From Fuscovulum sp. (GTDB lineage: Bacteria; Pseudomonadota; Alphaproteobacteria; Rhodobacterales; Rhodobacteraceae), in the NCBI GenBank assembly GCA_035192965.1, contig CP136571.1:1-64000 (forward strand): a DNA stretch of 64,000 nt. Direction: 5' to 3'. Position numbers and translations under genes: made by a program. The notes beneath the pieces are model-generated. The model had not been told where the DNA came from. It ran no database searches and saw nothing but the letters and a program-made list of their open reading frames with translations. Below are positions 42,988 to 52,121 of this stretch, piece by piece. Within the stretch, counting starts at the first letter, position 1; each line of letters opens with the position of its first letter.

Positions 42988-43679
42988 TCGGCGGCCTGAC
43001 GCAACGGCGCGGTGTGGCGCGGGCCGTGCAGGATGCGGGTGGCGGCATCCTCCATATCGTGGCGCAGGGAATCGACCACGGCTTCGAACCATGTCAGCGC
43101 CACTTGGGCGGGGATGGCCACGGCCATGCCGGCGGCGGTGGTCAGCAGCGCCTCCCATATCCCGCCAGCAAGGAGGGCTGGGTCAGCGCGGGCACCGGCC
43201 TCTTGCAGGGTTTGGAAGGCCGCGATCATGCCGGTGACGGTGCCCAGCAGCCCCAGAAGCGGGCCGATGGTAGAGGCGAGTTCCAGCCCCCGCAGACCAT
43301 CGCGCGCCTGAGCCAGAAGACCACGGGCGACACGGCCAGCCTCGGCCTCGGCGGCGTCGCGGTCAAGGCTGGGGTCGAGCGCGGCGCGCATCACGGCATG
43401 GGCAAGGCGGGCGCGGTGCGATTTGCGGTTGGCCAGAAGGGCCAGCGCCTCGGCCGTTTTGCCCTGCGACCAGAGGTCGAGCGCGGCAGCTGTGTGACGG
43501 CCACCCGACCACGCGCCAAACGACAGAAGGCGCATGATCTTCCACAGGATCAGGGCGGCGGTCAGGACGGACAGCCCGGCAATCGCCCACATGGCCGGAC
43601 CGCCCATGTCGATGAAGGAGACAAGCGACGCCAGCGCGTTTTCCGGCGCCGTGGCACCAAGTTCGACAGCAGGGTCCAT
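42984..43679 (-). CDS. exbB: ExbB/TolQ-type proton channel protein
   Basis: The 231-residue protein has three membrane segments: about residues 26-46, GLELASTIGPLLGLLGTVTGMIAAF near 130-155, and LLTTAAGMAVAIPAQVALTWF near 175-195. The pattern is the MotA/TolQ/ExbB channel domain. It is the first gene of exbB-exbD-exbD-tonB, all with 4-base overlaps or very short gaps. The 173 bases before it show no gene. Confidence 0.9.
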   Translation of the reverse strand: MDPAVELGATAPENALASLVSFIDMGGPAMWAIAGLSVLTAALILWKIMRLLSFGAWSGGRHTAAALDLWSQGKTAEALALLANRKSHRARLAHAVMRAALDPSLDRDAAEAEAGRVARGLLAQARDGLRGLELASTIGPLLGLLGTVTGMIAAFQTLQEAGARADPALLAGGIWEALLTTAAGMAVAIPAQVALTWFEAVVDSLRHDMEDAATRILHGPRHTAPLRQAAE

Positions 43680-43852
43680 GGCATCATCCTTGTGGCAGGA
43701 GTCTTGCCTATGATCGGAGGCTTGGGCTTGTCAACGCCAGAGGGCCGGTGCCGACGGGTGTTTTCCCGGTCGCGGGAGGCTGGCAGACCTTGCGCGAGCG
43801 AAAGCGACCATCGCCGGTGCCAGACCGGCCAGGCCGCCTTTGCGCGCGGTGG

Positions 43853-44998
43853 TCAGCGCAGGCTTTGCAGCAGGGCCTGCGAGGGGGTTCCGGTGACGGG
43901 CAAGCCTTGGCTGGCCTGATAGGCGCGGATCGCGGCTTCGCTGTTGGCACCGATCACGCCGTCAGACCCCTGCGTATCAAAGCCGCGCGCGGTGAGGCGC
44001 TGTTGCAGGGTAATCCGGTCCTGTTTTGTGAGCCCGTTGGCATCGGGCGGGAAACTACCTTGCAATGGCCCTGCCCCGCCGATCCGGTCGGCCAGATGGC
44101 CGACGCCGATCGCATAGGCATCGGAGTTGTTATACTGCTTGATGGCGCGGAAGTTGGCGGTGGTGTTGAAGCTGGGACCGCCCAATTGGGGTTGGATCAC
44201 GCCACCGGACGGGCCGCCACTGCCAACCTCACCGCCCCAGCGCAGGCCGGGGGTCCAGCCGTTGCGTTGCAGATAGGCTGCGGTGGAAGCCAGCGCATCG
44301 GTGGGATCTTCGGACCAGATGTCGCGCCGCCCGTCACCCGTGAAATCGACCGCGAATTGCAGGTAGGAGGTGGGGATGAACTGCGTGTGCCCCATGGCAC
44401 CGGCCCAACTGCCTGTCATGCGTGCGGCGGGGATGTCGCCGTTTTGCAGGATTTGCAGCGCAGCGATCAGCTGCTGTTCGAAGAACGGCCCGCGCCGCCC
44501 GTCAAAGGCGAGGGTCGAGCAGGCCGAGATGACGGGCACGTCGCCGCGCCGTTCGCCATAGAAGCTTTCCAATCCCCAGATCGCAGTGATGATTTCCGCA
44601 TCGACGCCATAACGCGCTTGCAGCGCGTTCAGGGTGCCACGGTGGCGGGCAAAGGCGGCGCGGCCTTTTGCGACGCGTTCATCTGATACGGCGATGGAGA
44701 GGTAATCTTCGAGACTGCGGCTGGTTTCGGTCTGGTTCCTGTCGCGCGTCACGACGCCGGGAAGGTAGCCGGTCCCCTGAAACGCTGCCGAGAGGGTGGG
44801 TTGCGAGATGCCCTGCGCAGTGGCGCGGTCGCGGAAGGAGGCCACCCAGGCATCGTAGGCACCGTTCGGCACGGGCCGAAGGTCGGCCGGCAGTTCGCCC
44901 GGAAACGTGGGGCTGCCACCACGCGGCAGGCTTGGCGCACATGCGGTGATGCCAAGGCCCATAAGGCCAAGGCCGAAGAGGCGTCTGTTGATCTGCAT
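43853..44998 (-). CDS. Lytic murein transglycosylase (MltB family) with peptidoglycan-binding domain
   Basis: The ATG at 44998 (MQINRRLFGLGLMGLGITAC) gives 381 residues and a lipoprotein signal ending in Cys20; the twin-arginine suggests Tat export. The SLT_2 domain follows (about 60-290): ITAIWGLESFYGERRGDVPVIS with the catalytic Glu, WAGAMGHTQFIPTSYL, DGRRDIWSEDPTDALAS. A C-terminal PG_binding_1 domain (QQRLTARGFDTQGSDGVIGANSEAAIRAYQ) ends it. It cleaves peptidoglycan strands at the outer-membrane inner face. AGAGGTGAG precedes the start. Confidence 0.92.
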   Translation of the reverse strand: MQINRRLFGLGLMGLGITACAPSLPRGGSPTFPGELPADLRPVPNGAYDAWVASFRDRATAQGISQPTLSAAFQGTGYLPGVVTRDRNQTETSRSLEDYLSIAVSDERVAKGRAAFARHRGTLNALQARYGVDAEIITAIWGLESFYGERRGDVPVISACSTLAFDGRRGPFFEQQLIAALQILQNGDIPAARMTGSWAGAMGHTQFIPTSYLQFAVDFTGDGRRDIWSEDPTDALASTAAYLQRNGWTPGLRWGGEVGSGGPSGGVIQPQLGGPSFNTTANFRAIKQYNNSDAYAIGVGHLADRIGGAGPLQGSFPPDANGLTKQDRITLQQRLTARGFDTQGSDGVIGANSEAAIRAYQASQGLPVTGTPSQALLQSLR

Positions 44999-45328
44999 GG
45001 GTCTGCTCACCTCTGTCTGCGTTTTTCGCAATAGTGCCGGGAGTTGGCAGCGCATACAATGGTGCAGGTCCGGCATCGGCTGAATACGGGGGATGCGGCG
45101 CTTAGATTGATAGCCGGATGAACGGCGCGGATCAGCGACTGTTTGCGCCGTAACTCGGGCATAGGGGGATTTGCTCAGCGAGGCCGCCCGGCAGGAAATC
45201 GCTACCGGAAGAGCGGAGGAACGCCGACGCCCCCGCGCTTATTCGCCGATCACGGGGCCGAGCGTTGCCCTTTCGGTGCGCGTCTGATCCAGTCGGCCTG
45301 CGAAAATTTTTCCTTGGACGGAGCGAGC
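44999..45328. other. Divergent gap between the transglycosylase and bactofilin genes
   Basis: These 330 bases carry no convincing coding frame; upstream extensions of either gene have no family similarity. The gap must contain the two divergent promoters. An A/T-rich stretch lies at 45301-45313, and GGAG follows 5 bases before the bactofilin start. Confidence 0.5.
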
Positions 45329-45691
45329 ATGAAGACTCTGAACGCCGATTTCACCAATTGGCCAGATGCCGCAGGTTCGAATTCGCACCGCAGCGTCCTT
45401 GGCCCCGACCTGATCATCGAAGGGGATGTCACCTCTACCGGGTCTGTCGATGTTGAAGGCAAGATTGTCGGGTCGGTCCGTGCGCCAGGTGTCGTAATTG
45501 CGGGTTCTGGTCATGTTGAGGGCAACGTCGTGGCGCATGATCTTTCGGTGCTTGGAACGGTATCGGGCATGATATCAGCCCGGAACGTCCAGCTTGCGCC
45601 AAGCGCCGTTGTGCGTGCCGACATTGCCCACGCACGGATCGCGATAGAAGCAGGTGCCGAGATGGACGGCAGGCTGCGACGCAAAGCCTGA
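45329..45691 (+). CDS. Bactofilin (polymer-forming cytoskeletal protein)
   Basis: The ATG at 45329 has GGAG 5 bases upstream and gives 120 residues. The core (about 22-112) is a beta-helical bactofilin repeat: SVLGPDLIIEGDVTSTGSVDVEGKIVG and so on, with alternating valines and glycines. Short N- and C-terminal tails flank it, as usual. Bactofilins polymerise without nucleotide and organise cell-wall enzymes. The divergent lytic transglycosylase next door fits such a role. Confidence 0.93.
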   Translation: MKTLNADFTNWPDAAGSNSHRSVLGPDLIIEGDVTSTGSVDVEGKIVGSVRAPGVVIAGSGHVEGNVVAHDLSVLGTVSGMISARNVQLAPSAVVRADIAHARIAIEAGAEMDGRLRRKA

Positions 45692-45757
45692 CTGGCCGAC
45701 TGTAGCAAGGGGCGCAGGAAGGCCGACAGGTCGCGTTGTGCCGTTCTCTCGCGGCGG

Positions 45758-45991
45758 TCAGGCCTTGGCAGGAACGGTCAAAAGCTGCAGGGCATCGGCA
45801 AAGTAAGGGCGGAACCCTGCGGGCTGCCCGGACATTGGGAAATGGCCCAACTCTTCCATCACCGTACAGGTTGCGCCCGGACTAGCCGCGGCTGTGCGGC
45901 GGGCTTCTTCGAGCGTGAAAGTCAGGTCGTGGATCATCGGCGCGACGGCGCCGGATCGGCCTTGATGCGCGGGGTGGAGATAGGCTTTCAC
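45758..45991 (-). pseudogene. C-terminal fragment of an alpha/beta hydrolase, GTG start, coupled to the upstream gene
   Basis: The 77-residue frame begins at a GTG that overlaps the stop of the upstream hydrolase (GTGA), with GGAGG 8 bases before it. It contains EEARRTAAASPGATCTVMEE and LGHFPMSGQPAGFRPYFADA, the typical C-terminal region (catalytic His in GHFPMS) of alpha/beta hydrolases. The nucleophile and core sheet are missing, so it cannot be a full enzyme. Yet its translation signals are good. It may be a decayed gene or a retained small protein. Confidence 0.6.
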
Positions 45992-46557
45992 AGGGCGATC
46001 CTCCGCGCCCGGGCGGCGGGAACCGGTGCTGCGGCGGTTGCGGCCAGAAGGCCATCGCGCAGGGATTTGCCGTTTTGCCACGGCCCGAAACCCGACGCCA
46101 CGTTGATGTGGCCGGCATTCCCCAGATCGACAAGATCGCTGCCCCAGACCTTTGCCAGATGGGCAGCGCGGTCGAACTGCATCCAGGGATCGGTCCGGCT
46201 GGCGACGACGGTGGTCGGGATATCAAGCCGCAGTTCCGGGATCGGGCCGAAATGGCCGATGCGATCACTGCCTGTCGTTTCGGCCGGTGCCACAAGAAGG
46301 GCCGCACGTACCCGCAGATGCGGCCAAGTCGCCAGCAGGCGCGCGATCAGCACCGCGCCCAGGGAGTGACCGACAAGAATGCTGTCGGGATGACGCAGGA
46401 TCCTCGAGGCAAGCTCGATTTCCCACACCGCGGGAACCGGACGGTCGGGATCGGGAAGATCCACCATCAACGCCTTGGGGTCTGTTGCCGCCCACCAATC
46501 CTGCCAGTGCGGAGCGGGCGAGCCGTCAAGGCCGGGAACGATCAGTGTCTTGGTCAT
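45988..46557 (-). CDS. Alpha/beta hydrolase of the RBBP9/YdeN family
   Basis: The ATG at 46557 (MTKTLIVPGLDGSPAPHW) gives 189 residues, with AGGGG upstream. The features are VPGLDGS near the N-terminus, the nucleophile elbow ILVGHSLGAVL, an Asp in VASRTDPWMQF and the C-terminal His in LGNAGHINVASG. This is the RBBP9 serine-hydrolase layout. Substrate unknown. Its stop is fused by GTGA to the fragment downstream. Confidence 0.88.
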   Translation of the reverse strand: MTKTLIVPGLDGSPAPHWQDWWAATDPKALMVDLPDPDRPVPAVWEIELASRILRHPDSILVGHSLGAVLIARLLATWPHLRVRAALLVAPAETTGSDRIGHFGPIPELRLDIPTTVVASRTDPWMQFDRAAHLAKVWGSDLVDLGNAGHINVASGFGPWQNGKSLRDGLLAATAAAPVPAARARRIAL

Positions 46558-46669
46558 CTTTTCCCCTTTCGGACTGCGACTCGGCGTCTGCTTTAAATCT
46601 AGCAAGTTTGTCGTGTTTTTGGTTCCAAAGATGATTGCGAAAAGGGATGACCATTCCTGTGTAGAAGCC

Positions 46670-47143
46670 TTAGCGAGAAACCGTGTCTACCGGATAGGCG
46701 GTGGTAAACTTCATCCGCTCCATCGCGAAATGGCTGGTGACGTTCTTGATCGGCACCGCATCGGTGAGGCGTTTGTAAAGCCGGTCGAAGGCCATCATGT
46801 CGGCCACGGCGACGCGCAGCAGATAGTCGATCTCGCCTGCCATGCGGTACACTTCCATGATCTCGGGGATCGCATCGGTGGCGGCGGCAAAGGCCGCGCG
46901 CCAGTCGGCGGAATGGTCGGGCGCTTCGATCTCGACAAAGACGGTCAGCCCAAAGCCCAACTTGGTGGGATCGGCCAATGCCACCCGCCCCGTCAGCACG
47001 CCGGTGGCTTCAAGCTTTTGGATGCGTTTCCAGCAGGGCGTCTGCGAGAGGCCGGCCTTGTCGGCGATCTGGGCGATCGGCAGGGTCGCATCGCGCATCA
47101 GTTCCGCCACGATCTTGCGGTCGATCAGATCAAGGTATGTCAT
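46670..47143 (-). CDS. Lrp/AsnC-family transcriptional regulator
   Basis: The ATG at 47143 gives 157 residues. The N-terminal HTH (LDLIDRKIVAELMRDATLPI, AQIADKAGLSQTPCWKRIQKLE) and the C-terminal RAM ligand domain (GEIDYLLRVAVADMMAFDRLY) are typical of Lrp/AsnC. Such proteins respond to amino acids. It is divergent from the Rrf2 gene across a 217-base gap, with an AT-rich region just upstream that could hold its site. Confidence 0.92.
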   Translation of the reverse strand: MTYLDLIDRKIVAELMRDATLPIAQIADKAGLSQTPCWKRIQKLEATGVLTGRVALADPTKLGFGLTVFVEIEAPDHSADWRAAFAAATDAIPEIMEVYRMAGEIDYLLRVAVADMMAFDRLYKRLTDAVPIKNVTSHFAMERMKFTTAYPVDTVSR

Positions 47144-47360
47144 ACTGTGGCTGCCTTTCTGGCCCGACTGGTGGGCTTGAAACGCAGCATGCATCAAATC
47201 AAAATAAAGTCTATGGTCTTTGTCGTGTTTAAGCGATGACGGGAAAACCCCACAGTCGATCCCTGTTTTCTAGGTGTTTTCCGGCAACGAGGCCGGGCAT
47301 TGCCCACGGCCCCGCAATCCCGACATTGATTCTCGTCATTCCAGCCCGTAACTCTGATCC

Positions 47361-47816
47361 ATGATCACGCAGAAGATGAAATACGCCCTAAAGGCGCTGC
47401 TGGTCTTGGCCGACGAGGCGGCCAAGGGCCAGCCGGAACCCCTGACGATCGAAGAGATCGCCAAGCGGTCCGACACGCCCAAGCGGTTTCTGGAGCATAT
47501 CCTGCTTGAGGTCCGCAATGCGGGCGTGATCGCGTCGATCCGTGGGCGGTCTGGCGGGTATGTGCTGATCAAGAAGCCGACAGAGGTGTCGATCTCGGAG
47601 CTTCTGCGCACCATTGACGGGCCGATTGCCCCCCTGCCCTGCCTGTCGCGCCGCGCCTATCAGCGCTGCGAAGATTGCGCGGATGAAGCGACCTGCCGGA
47701 TTCGGAAGGTCTTTGCCGATGTGTTCTGGTCCTATCTGGTGATGATTGAATCCCTGACCCTACAGGACATGCTGCAATCGGGCGTGGTCGCGGATCAGGT
47801 TCTGGGCAGCACCTAA
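47361..47816 (+). CDS. Rrf2-family transcriptional regulator with four cysteines
   Basis: The 151-residue protein starts MITQKMKYALKALLVLADEA, the Rrf2 N-terminus. The HTH (LTIEEIAKRSDTPKRFLEHI) and wing (IRGRSGGYVL) follow. Cys94, Cys103, Cys106 and Cys112 lie in CLSRRAYQRCEDCADEATC, where IscR and NsrR hold an Fe-S cluster, though the spacing differs. A redox- or sulfur-sensing regulator is likely. It lies directly upstream of the sulfate transport operon, so it probably controls it (inference). Confidence 0.9.
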   Translation: MITQKMKYALKALLVLADEAAKGQPEPLTIEEIAKRSDTPKRFLEHILLEVRNAGVIASIRGRSGGYVLIKKPTEVSISELLRTIDGPIAPLPCLSRRAYQRCEDCADEATCRIRKVFADVFWSYLVMIESLTLQDMLQSGVVADQVLGST

Positions 47817-47937
47817 GAAACTCAATTCAATAAGAAAACCTCTGCTCACAACGCGGGCTCCACGCCGCCGGCGGAGAATAAACTTCTATATACACGACAA
47901 ATTTTAGCGTGAATTTTCCTTTGCAATACTCGACTAT

Positions 47938-47965
47938 CCCTGTCGTTATTACAGAGATGACAGGG
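47938..47965. promoter_or_regulatory. Inverted repeat upstream of the sulfate transport operon
   Basis: CCCTGTC (47938) and GACAGGG (47959) form a 7-bp inverted repeat with a 14-base spacer, 34-61 bases before the start codon at 47999. It lies in the 180-base gap after the Rrf2 gene. It could be the Rrf2 operator or a leader hairpin. Confidence 0.5.
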
Positions 47966-47998
47966 CTGATCCCTGCCTGACAGCGAAGGAGACATGTG

Positions 47999-48268
47999 AT
48001 GACTGCTGCACTCCACCTTGATCCGATTGGACGGGCCGGACGCGCGATGTCGGCAATGCCGGCCCCGCTGTCGCAAGCCTGTGCCGTTCGTCTGATCGAC
48101 CGGCGCACGGGTCAAACCCACCGCATCAATGGCAGCCCTTTGGTGCTGTTCACCAAATCGCCGGACGAAGCCGTGGCAGAACTTCTGTCCGGCCGCGATG
48201 CCGCGGTGTGGGAAGCCCGCGTGGAACCCATCGGCGCCGCACCCCGCAAGAACGGGGGCCGCGAATGA
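47999..48268 (+). CDS. Small conserved-looking protein, first gene of the sulfate operon
   Basis: The ATG at 47999 has AAGGAG upstream and gives 89 residues. It contains [20 protein letters not shown] and [25 protein letters not shown]. No membrane segment and no family I recognise. It lies between the Rrf2 regulator and the sulfate-binding protein gene. Its stop overlaps an ATG (ATGA at 48265) that is in frame with the binding-protein gene. A small regulatory or sulfur-related protein is possible. Confidence 0.7.
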   Translation: MTAALHLDPIGRAGRAMSAMPAPLSQACAVRLIDRRTGQTHRINGSPLVLFTKSPDEAVAELLSGRDAAVWEARVEPIGAAPRKNGGRE

Positions 48269-48360
48269 CACCCTCGGCCGCCATCCCGCAAACCATTCTG
48301 GGCCTTGTGCCCTACCGCCCCCTCACCCCCAACCATTCCAGATCTCAGCAGGAGAATACC

Positions 48361-49479
48361 ATGCTTGCCACCATCACCCTTGCCGGGACCGTGACGGCCC
48401 AGGGACCTGTCGTTGACGCCCATGCCGATGGCCGCCTGACCATCACCGATGGTTTGCGCCGCCTGACCGGCTGGCCGGTGGCCCGCGCGCTTCGCGGCAC
48501 CCTGTCGGCCATCGCAATGTCTGTGCTGGCGCTTGGCACGGCGCCCGCCACGGTTCAGGCCGAGACGCTGCTGAATGTCAGCTATGACCCGACGCGTGAA
48601 CTGTATCGCGAGTTCAATGAGGCGTTCACCGCCTGGTGGGTGGCCCAAGGCAACGAAGCGCCGGCCATCGAGGTGAGCCATGGAGGATCGGGGTCGCAGG
48701 CCCGCGCGGTGATTGACGGGTTGGAAGCGCAGGTTGTGACACTGGCCTTGGCCGGGGACATCGACCGGATTGCCGAAACGGGCAAACTGCCCGCAGATTG
48801 GCAGACGAAATTGCCAAAGAATTCGTCGCCCTACACCTCGACCATTGTGTTTCTGGTGCGCGAGGGGAACCCGGAAGGCATCGCTGATTGGGGCGATCTG
48901 GTGAGGGAAGGGGTTGAGGTCATCACCCCGAACCCGAAAACCAGCGGTGGGGCGCGGTGGAATTACCTTGCTGCCTGGGCCTGGGCGGAAAAGAACGGGC
49001 AAAACCCGCAAGAGTTCGTGGGCAAGCTATTCGCCAATGTCCCCGTGCTGGACAGCGGGGCGCGCGGATCGACCACGACCTTTGCGCAGCGCGGCATCGG
49101 TGATGTGCTGTTGGCCTGGGAGAACGAGGCCTATCTGGCGCTGAAGGAATTGGGCGAGGATCAGTTCGATATCGTCGTCCCGTCGATCAGCGTTCTGGCC
49201 GAACCACCGGTGGCCTTGGTTGAAGGCAACATCAAATCCGATGAGCAGCGCAAGCTGGCCGAAGCTTATCTGAACTTCCTCTACACGCCCGAAGGGCAGG
49301 CGCTGGCCTTCAAGCATTTCTACCGCGCCTGGGATGCTTCGGCGGCAAATCCCGAAGACGTGGCCCGCTTCCCGAAGCTGGAACTTGTGGACATCGCCAG
49401 CTTTGGCGGCTGGGCCAAGGTGCAGGCAGACCACTTCGCCGACGGCGGCATCTTCGACCAGATCTACGTGCCGAAGTAA
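48361..49479 (+). CDS. Sulfate/thiosulfate ABC transporter periplasmic-binding protein
   Basis: The ATG at 48361 has AGGAG 6 bases upstream and gives 372 residues; an in-frame ATG at 48265 would add 32. The mature part begins near [19 protein letters not shown] and has [34 protein letters not shown] and the SbpA/CysP tail. It binds sulfate in the periplasm. Oddly, the signal peptide ([24 protein letters not shown]) only begins near residue 45. The first 40 residues look like a separate small domain fused in frame. Confidence 0.9.
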   Translation: MLATITLAGTVTAQGPVVDAHADGRLTITDGLRRLTGWPVARALRGTLSAIAMSVLALGTAPATVQAETLLNVSYDPTRELYREFNEAFTAWWVAQGNEAPAIEVSHGGSGSQARAVIDGLEAQVVTLALAGDIDRIAETGKLPADWQTKLPKNSSPYTSTIVFLVREGNPEGIADWGDLVREGVEVITPNPKTSGGARWNYLAAWAWAEKNGQNPQEFVGKLFANVPVLDSGARGSTTTFAQRGIGDVLLAWENEAYLALKELGEDQFDIVVPSISVLAEPPVALVEGNIKSDEQRKLAEAYLNFLYTPEGQALAFKHFYRAWDASAANPEDVARFPKLELVDIASFGGWAKVQADHFADGGIFDQIYVPK

Positions 49480-49488
49480 GGAAGCAAG

Positions 49489-50325
49489 ATGGGCAAACCC
49501 CTGATCCACCGATCCCCCATGCCCGGCCTTGGCCTCAGCATGGGGATCACCCTGACGATGCTTTCCCTTGTCGTCCTTTTGCCCATCGGCGCCCTTCTTC
49601 TGAAGGGCGCCAATTACGGTTTGGCGGGCATCTGGGAAACCGTGAACCGCGAACGCGTCTGGGCGGCGCTGTTCCTGTCGTTCCGGCTGTCGCTGTTTGC
49701 GGCGCTGTTCAATCTGGTGTTCGGTGTGCTGCTGGCCTGGGTTCTGGTGCGCTATCGCTTTCCCGGCCGACGCATTCTGGATGCTGCCGTGGACTTGCCC
49801 TTTGCGCTGCCCACCGCCGTGGCTGGGATTTCGCTGACGGCGCTTTATGCGCCCAATGGGGCCTTTGGCCAGTTGGCCGCCGAAATTGGCTGGAAGATCG
49901 CCTATACCCAATGGGGCATCTTCATCGCGCTGGTCTTTGTGGGCCTGCCCTTTGTCACCCGGACGGTTCAGCCCGTGGTCGAAGAGATCGAGCGCGAAGT
50001 TGAAGAGGCATCGGCCACGCTTGGGGCGAGCCGTCTGCACACCATCCGCCATGTCATCCTGCCAATGCTGACCCCTGCCGCGCTGACCGGGTTCGCGCTG
50101 TCGCTGGCGCGTGCGGTAGGGGAATACGGATCGGTCATCTTCATCGCAGGCAACATCCCGCTGGTGACGGAAATCGCACCCCTGTTGATCATCATTCAGC
50201 TGGAAGAGTTCAACTATGACGCCGCCGCCGCCATCGGCATCGCGATGCTGCTGATCAGCTTTGCGATGCTGTTGGTCATCAACCTGATTCAGGTCTGGAG
50301 CCGCCGGAGGATTGGATATGTCTGA
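49489..50325 (+). CDS. cysT: Sulfate ABC transporter permease CysT (CysU)
   Basis: The 278-residue protein has six hydrophobic segments and the permease EAA-like loop EVEEASATLGASRLHTIRHVILP. The LSLARAVGEYGSVIFIAGNIP segment is typical of CysT/CysU. It lies 9 bases after the binding-protein gene and overlaps cysW by 8 bases. Confidence 0.94.
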   Translation: MGKPLIHRSPMPGLGLSMGITLTMLSLVVLLPIGALLLKGANYGLAGIWETVNRERVWAALFLSFRLSLFAALFNLVFGVLLAWVLVRYRFPGRRILDAAVDLPFALPTAVAGISLTALYAPNGAFGQLAAEIGWKIAYTQWGIFIALVFVGLPFVTRTVQPVVEEIEREVEEASATLGASRLHTIRHVILPMLTPAALTGFALSLARAVGEYGSVIFIAGNIPLVTEIAPLLIIIQLEEFNYDAAAAIGIAMLLISFAMLLVINLIQVWSRRRIGYV

Positions 50326-51196
50326 TTCAACCGTGAACAAGGGCACCGTTGCCCGCTTTCGTTCCGCCACCGAGGAAAACCCCGCCACCCGCTGGACCCT
50401 GATCGCCATCGCCTTCGTGGGCCTTGCGATCCTTGTCTTCGCGCCACTGGTTGCCATCTTTTTCGAAGCGCTGGCCGATGGCGTCGCGGCATCGCTCAAA
50501 AGCCTCGCCTCGCCCGATGCCCGCGATGCAATCCGGCTGACGCTGACCATCGCCGCCATTTCGGTGCCGCTGAACGCGGCCTTCGGCATCGCGGCGGCGT
50601 GGTTCATCACCAAGTTCGATTTCCGGGGAAAGGCGTTTCTGATCACGCTGATCGACCTGCCCTTCTCTGTCTCGCCGGTTGTTGCGGGCCTATGCATCGT
50701 GCTGATGTTCGGCACCAATTCGTTTGTCGGCGGCTGGCTGGTGGCGAACGGCTATCCTATCGTTTTCGCCATGCCGGGCCTCATTCTGGCCACCATGTTC
50801 GTGACCTTTCCCTTCGTCGCGCGGGAACTCATCCCCGTGATGATCGAACAGGGCCGGGCCGAAGAAGAGGCGGCGCTGACCCTTGGCGCCTCTGGCTGGC
50901 GCACCTTCTCGACGGTTACGCTGCCCAATATCCGCTGGGCGCTGCTGTACGGGGTACTGCTGTGCAACGCCCGCGCGATGGGCGAGTTTGGCGCGGTGGC
51001 CGTGGTGTCGGGCAAGATCCGGGGGCAGACCGCCACGATGCCGACCACCATCGAGATGCTGTATCAGGAATACCTGTCCGTTGCGGCGTTCAGCCTTGCC
51101 GCCGTGCTTGCCCTGTTGGCGCTGGTCACACTGTTGCTGAAAACCGCGCTGGAAATCCGCCATGCCGATCAACTCGCTGCCGCGCACCGCCACTAG
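50318..51196 (+). CDS. cysW: Sulfate ABC transporter permease CysW
   Basis: The ATG at 50318 has GGAGG 8 bases upstream, inside the cysT end, and gives 292 residues. Six hydrophobic segments are visible. The EAA-like loop [31 protein letters not shown] and [22 protein letters not shown] are the CysW pattern. It pairs with CysT to form the sulfate channel. Confidence 0.94.
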   Translation: MSDSTVNKGTVARFRSATEENPATRWTLIAIAFVGLAILVFAPLVAIFFEALADGVAASLKSLASPDARDAIRLTLTIAAISVPLNAAFGIAAAWFITKFDFRGKAFLITLIDLPFSVSPVVAGLCIVLMFGTNSFVGGWLVANGYPIVFAMPGLILATMFVTFPFVARELIPVMIEQGRAEEEAALTLGASGWRTFSTVTLPNIRWALLYGVLLCNARAMGEFGAVAVVSGKIRGQTATMPTTIEMLYQEYLSVAAFSLAAVLALLALVTLLLKTALEIRHADQLAAAHRH

Positions 51197-51206
51197 GAGA
51201 AGCCCT

Positions 51207-51926
51207 ATGCACATCGAAATCGACGAAATCTCCAAGCAGTTCGGCACTACGGCAGCCTTGCATCCCGTATCGCTGTCGCTGCCATCGGGCGCGTTGGTGG
51301 CGCTGCTTGGCCCCTCTGGTTCCGGCAAGACGACACTGCTGCGCATTCTTGGCGGGCTGGAGTTTCCAACATCCGGCCGTGTCCTGTTCGACGGGCAGGA
51401 TGCCACCGGCTTGACGGTGCAGGAACGCCGCGCCGGGTTTGTATTTCAAAGCTATGCCCTGTTCCGCCATATGACGGTGTTTGACAACATCGCCTATGGC
51501 CTGAACGCCCGCCCACGTGCCGCACGCCCCACCAAGGCCGAGATTGCCCGCCGCGTGACCAAACTGCTGGAGCTGATCCAACTGCCCGACATCGGCGCGC
51601 GCTATCCAAGCCAGCTGTCCGGTGGTCAGCGCCAGCGTGTTGCGCTGGCCCGCGCGCTGGCCATTGAACCGCGGATGCTGCTGCTGGACGAACCTTTTGG
51701 CGCACTTGATGCCAAGGTCCGCAAGGAGCTGCGCCAAGGTCTGCGCGACATCCATGATACGACAGGTTTGACCACCGTCTTTGTGACCCACGATCAGGAA
51801 GAAGCGATGGAACTGGCCGATCTTGTGGTGGTCATGTCGATGGGCAGGATCGAACAGATCGGCAAGCCGCAGGATATTCGCGCCCGCCCGGCCACCGCTT
51901 TCGTGCGGGACTTCATCACCGCGTGA
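51207..51926 (+). CDS. cysA: Sulfate ABC transporter ATP-binding protein CysA (short form)
   Basis: The ATG at 51207 has AGGAG upstream and gives 239 residues. Walker [11 protein letters not shown]-loop [17 protein letters not shown], signature [15 protein letters not shown], Walker [13 protein letters not shown] and the H-loop [13 protein letters not shown] are all present. Typical CysA has about 340-365 residues with a C-terminal regulatory domain; here only the nucleotide-binding domain and a short tail are left. The core ATPase should still work. Confidence 0.92.
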   Translation: MHIEIDEISKQFGTTAALHPVSLSLPSGALVALLGPSGSGKTTLLRILGGLEFPTSGRVLFDGQDATGLTVQERRAGFVFQSYALFRHMTVFDNIAYGLNARPRAARPTKAEIARRVTKLLELIQLPDIGARYPSQLSGGQRQRVALARALAIEPRMLLLDEPFGALDAKVRKELRQGLRDIHDTTGLTTVFVTHDQEEAMELADLVVVMSMGRIEQIGKPQDIRARPATAFVRDFITA

Positions 51927-52121
51927 CGGCAAAACGCTGTGCACTGACCAGTTGCTCTATCCTCGCCACAAGGCGACACTGACCGCCAGGTTCCGGTTGC
52001 GGCTGGATCAAGGGTGTTTGGCGGGTCCGTCGGAAATGGGCCCGGCAACGCGTGGTGAGCGGGGGGCGAAGATGAACGACAGGCGGGGCGAGGAGCCACA
52101 AGCACGGTTAAGGCCCGCACC

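Noticed and set aside
45361..45385. GGTTCGAATTC resembling a tRNA T-loop
   Set aside because: It lies inside the bactofilin coding sequence and no cloverleaf can be built around it.
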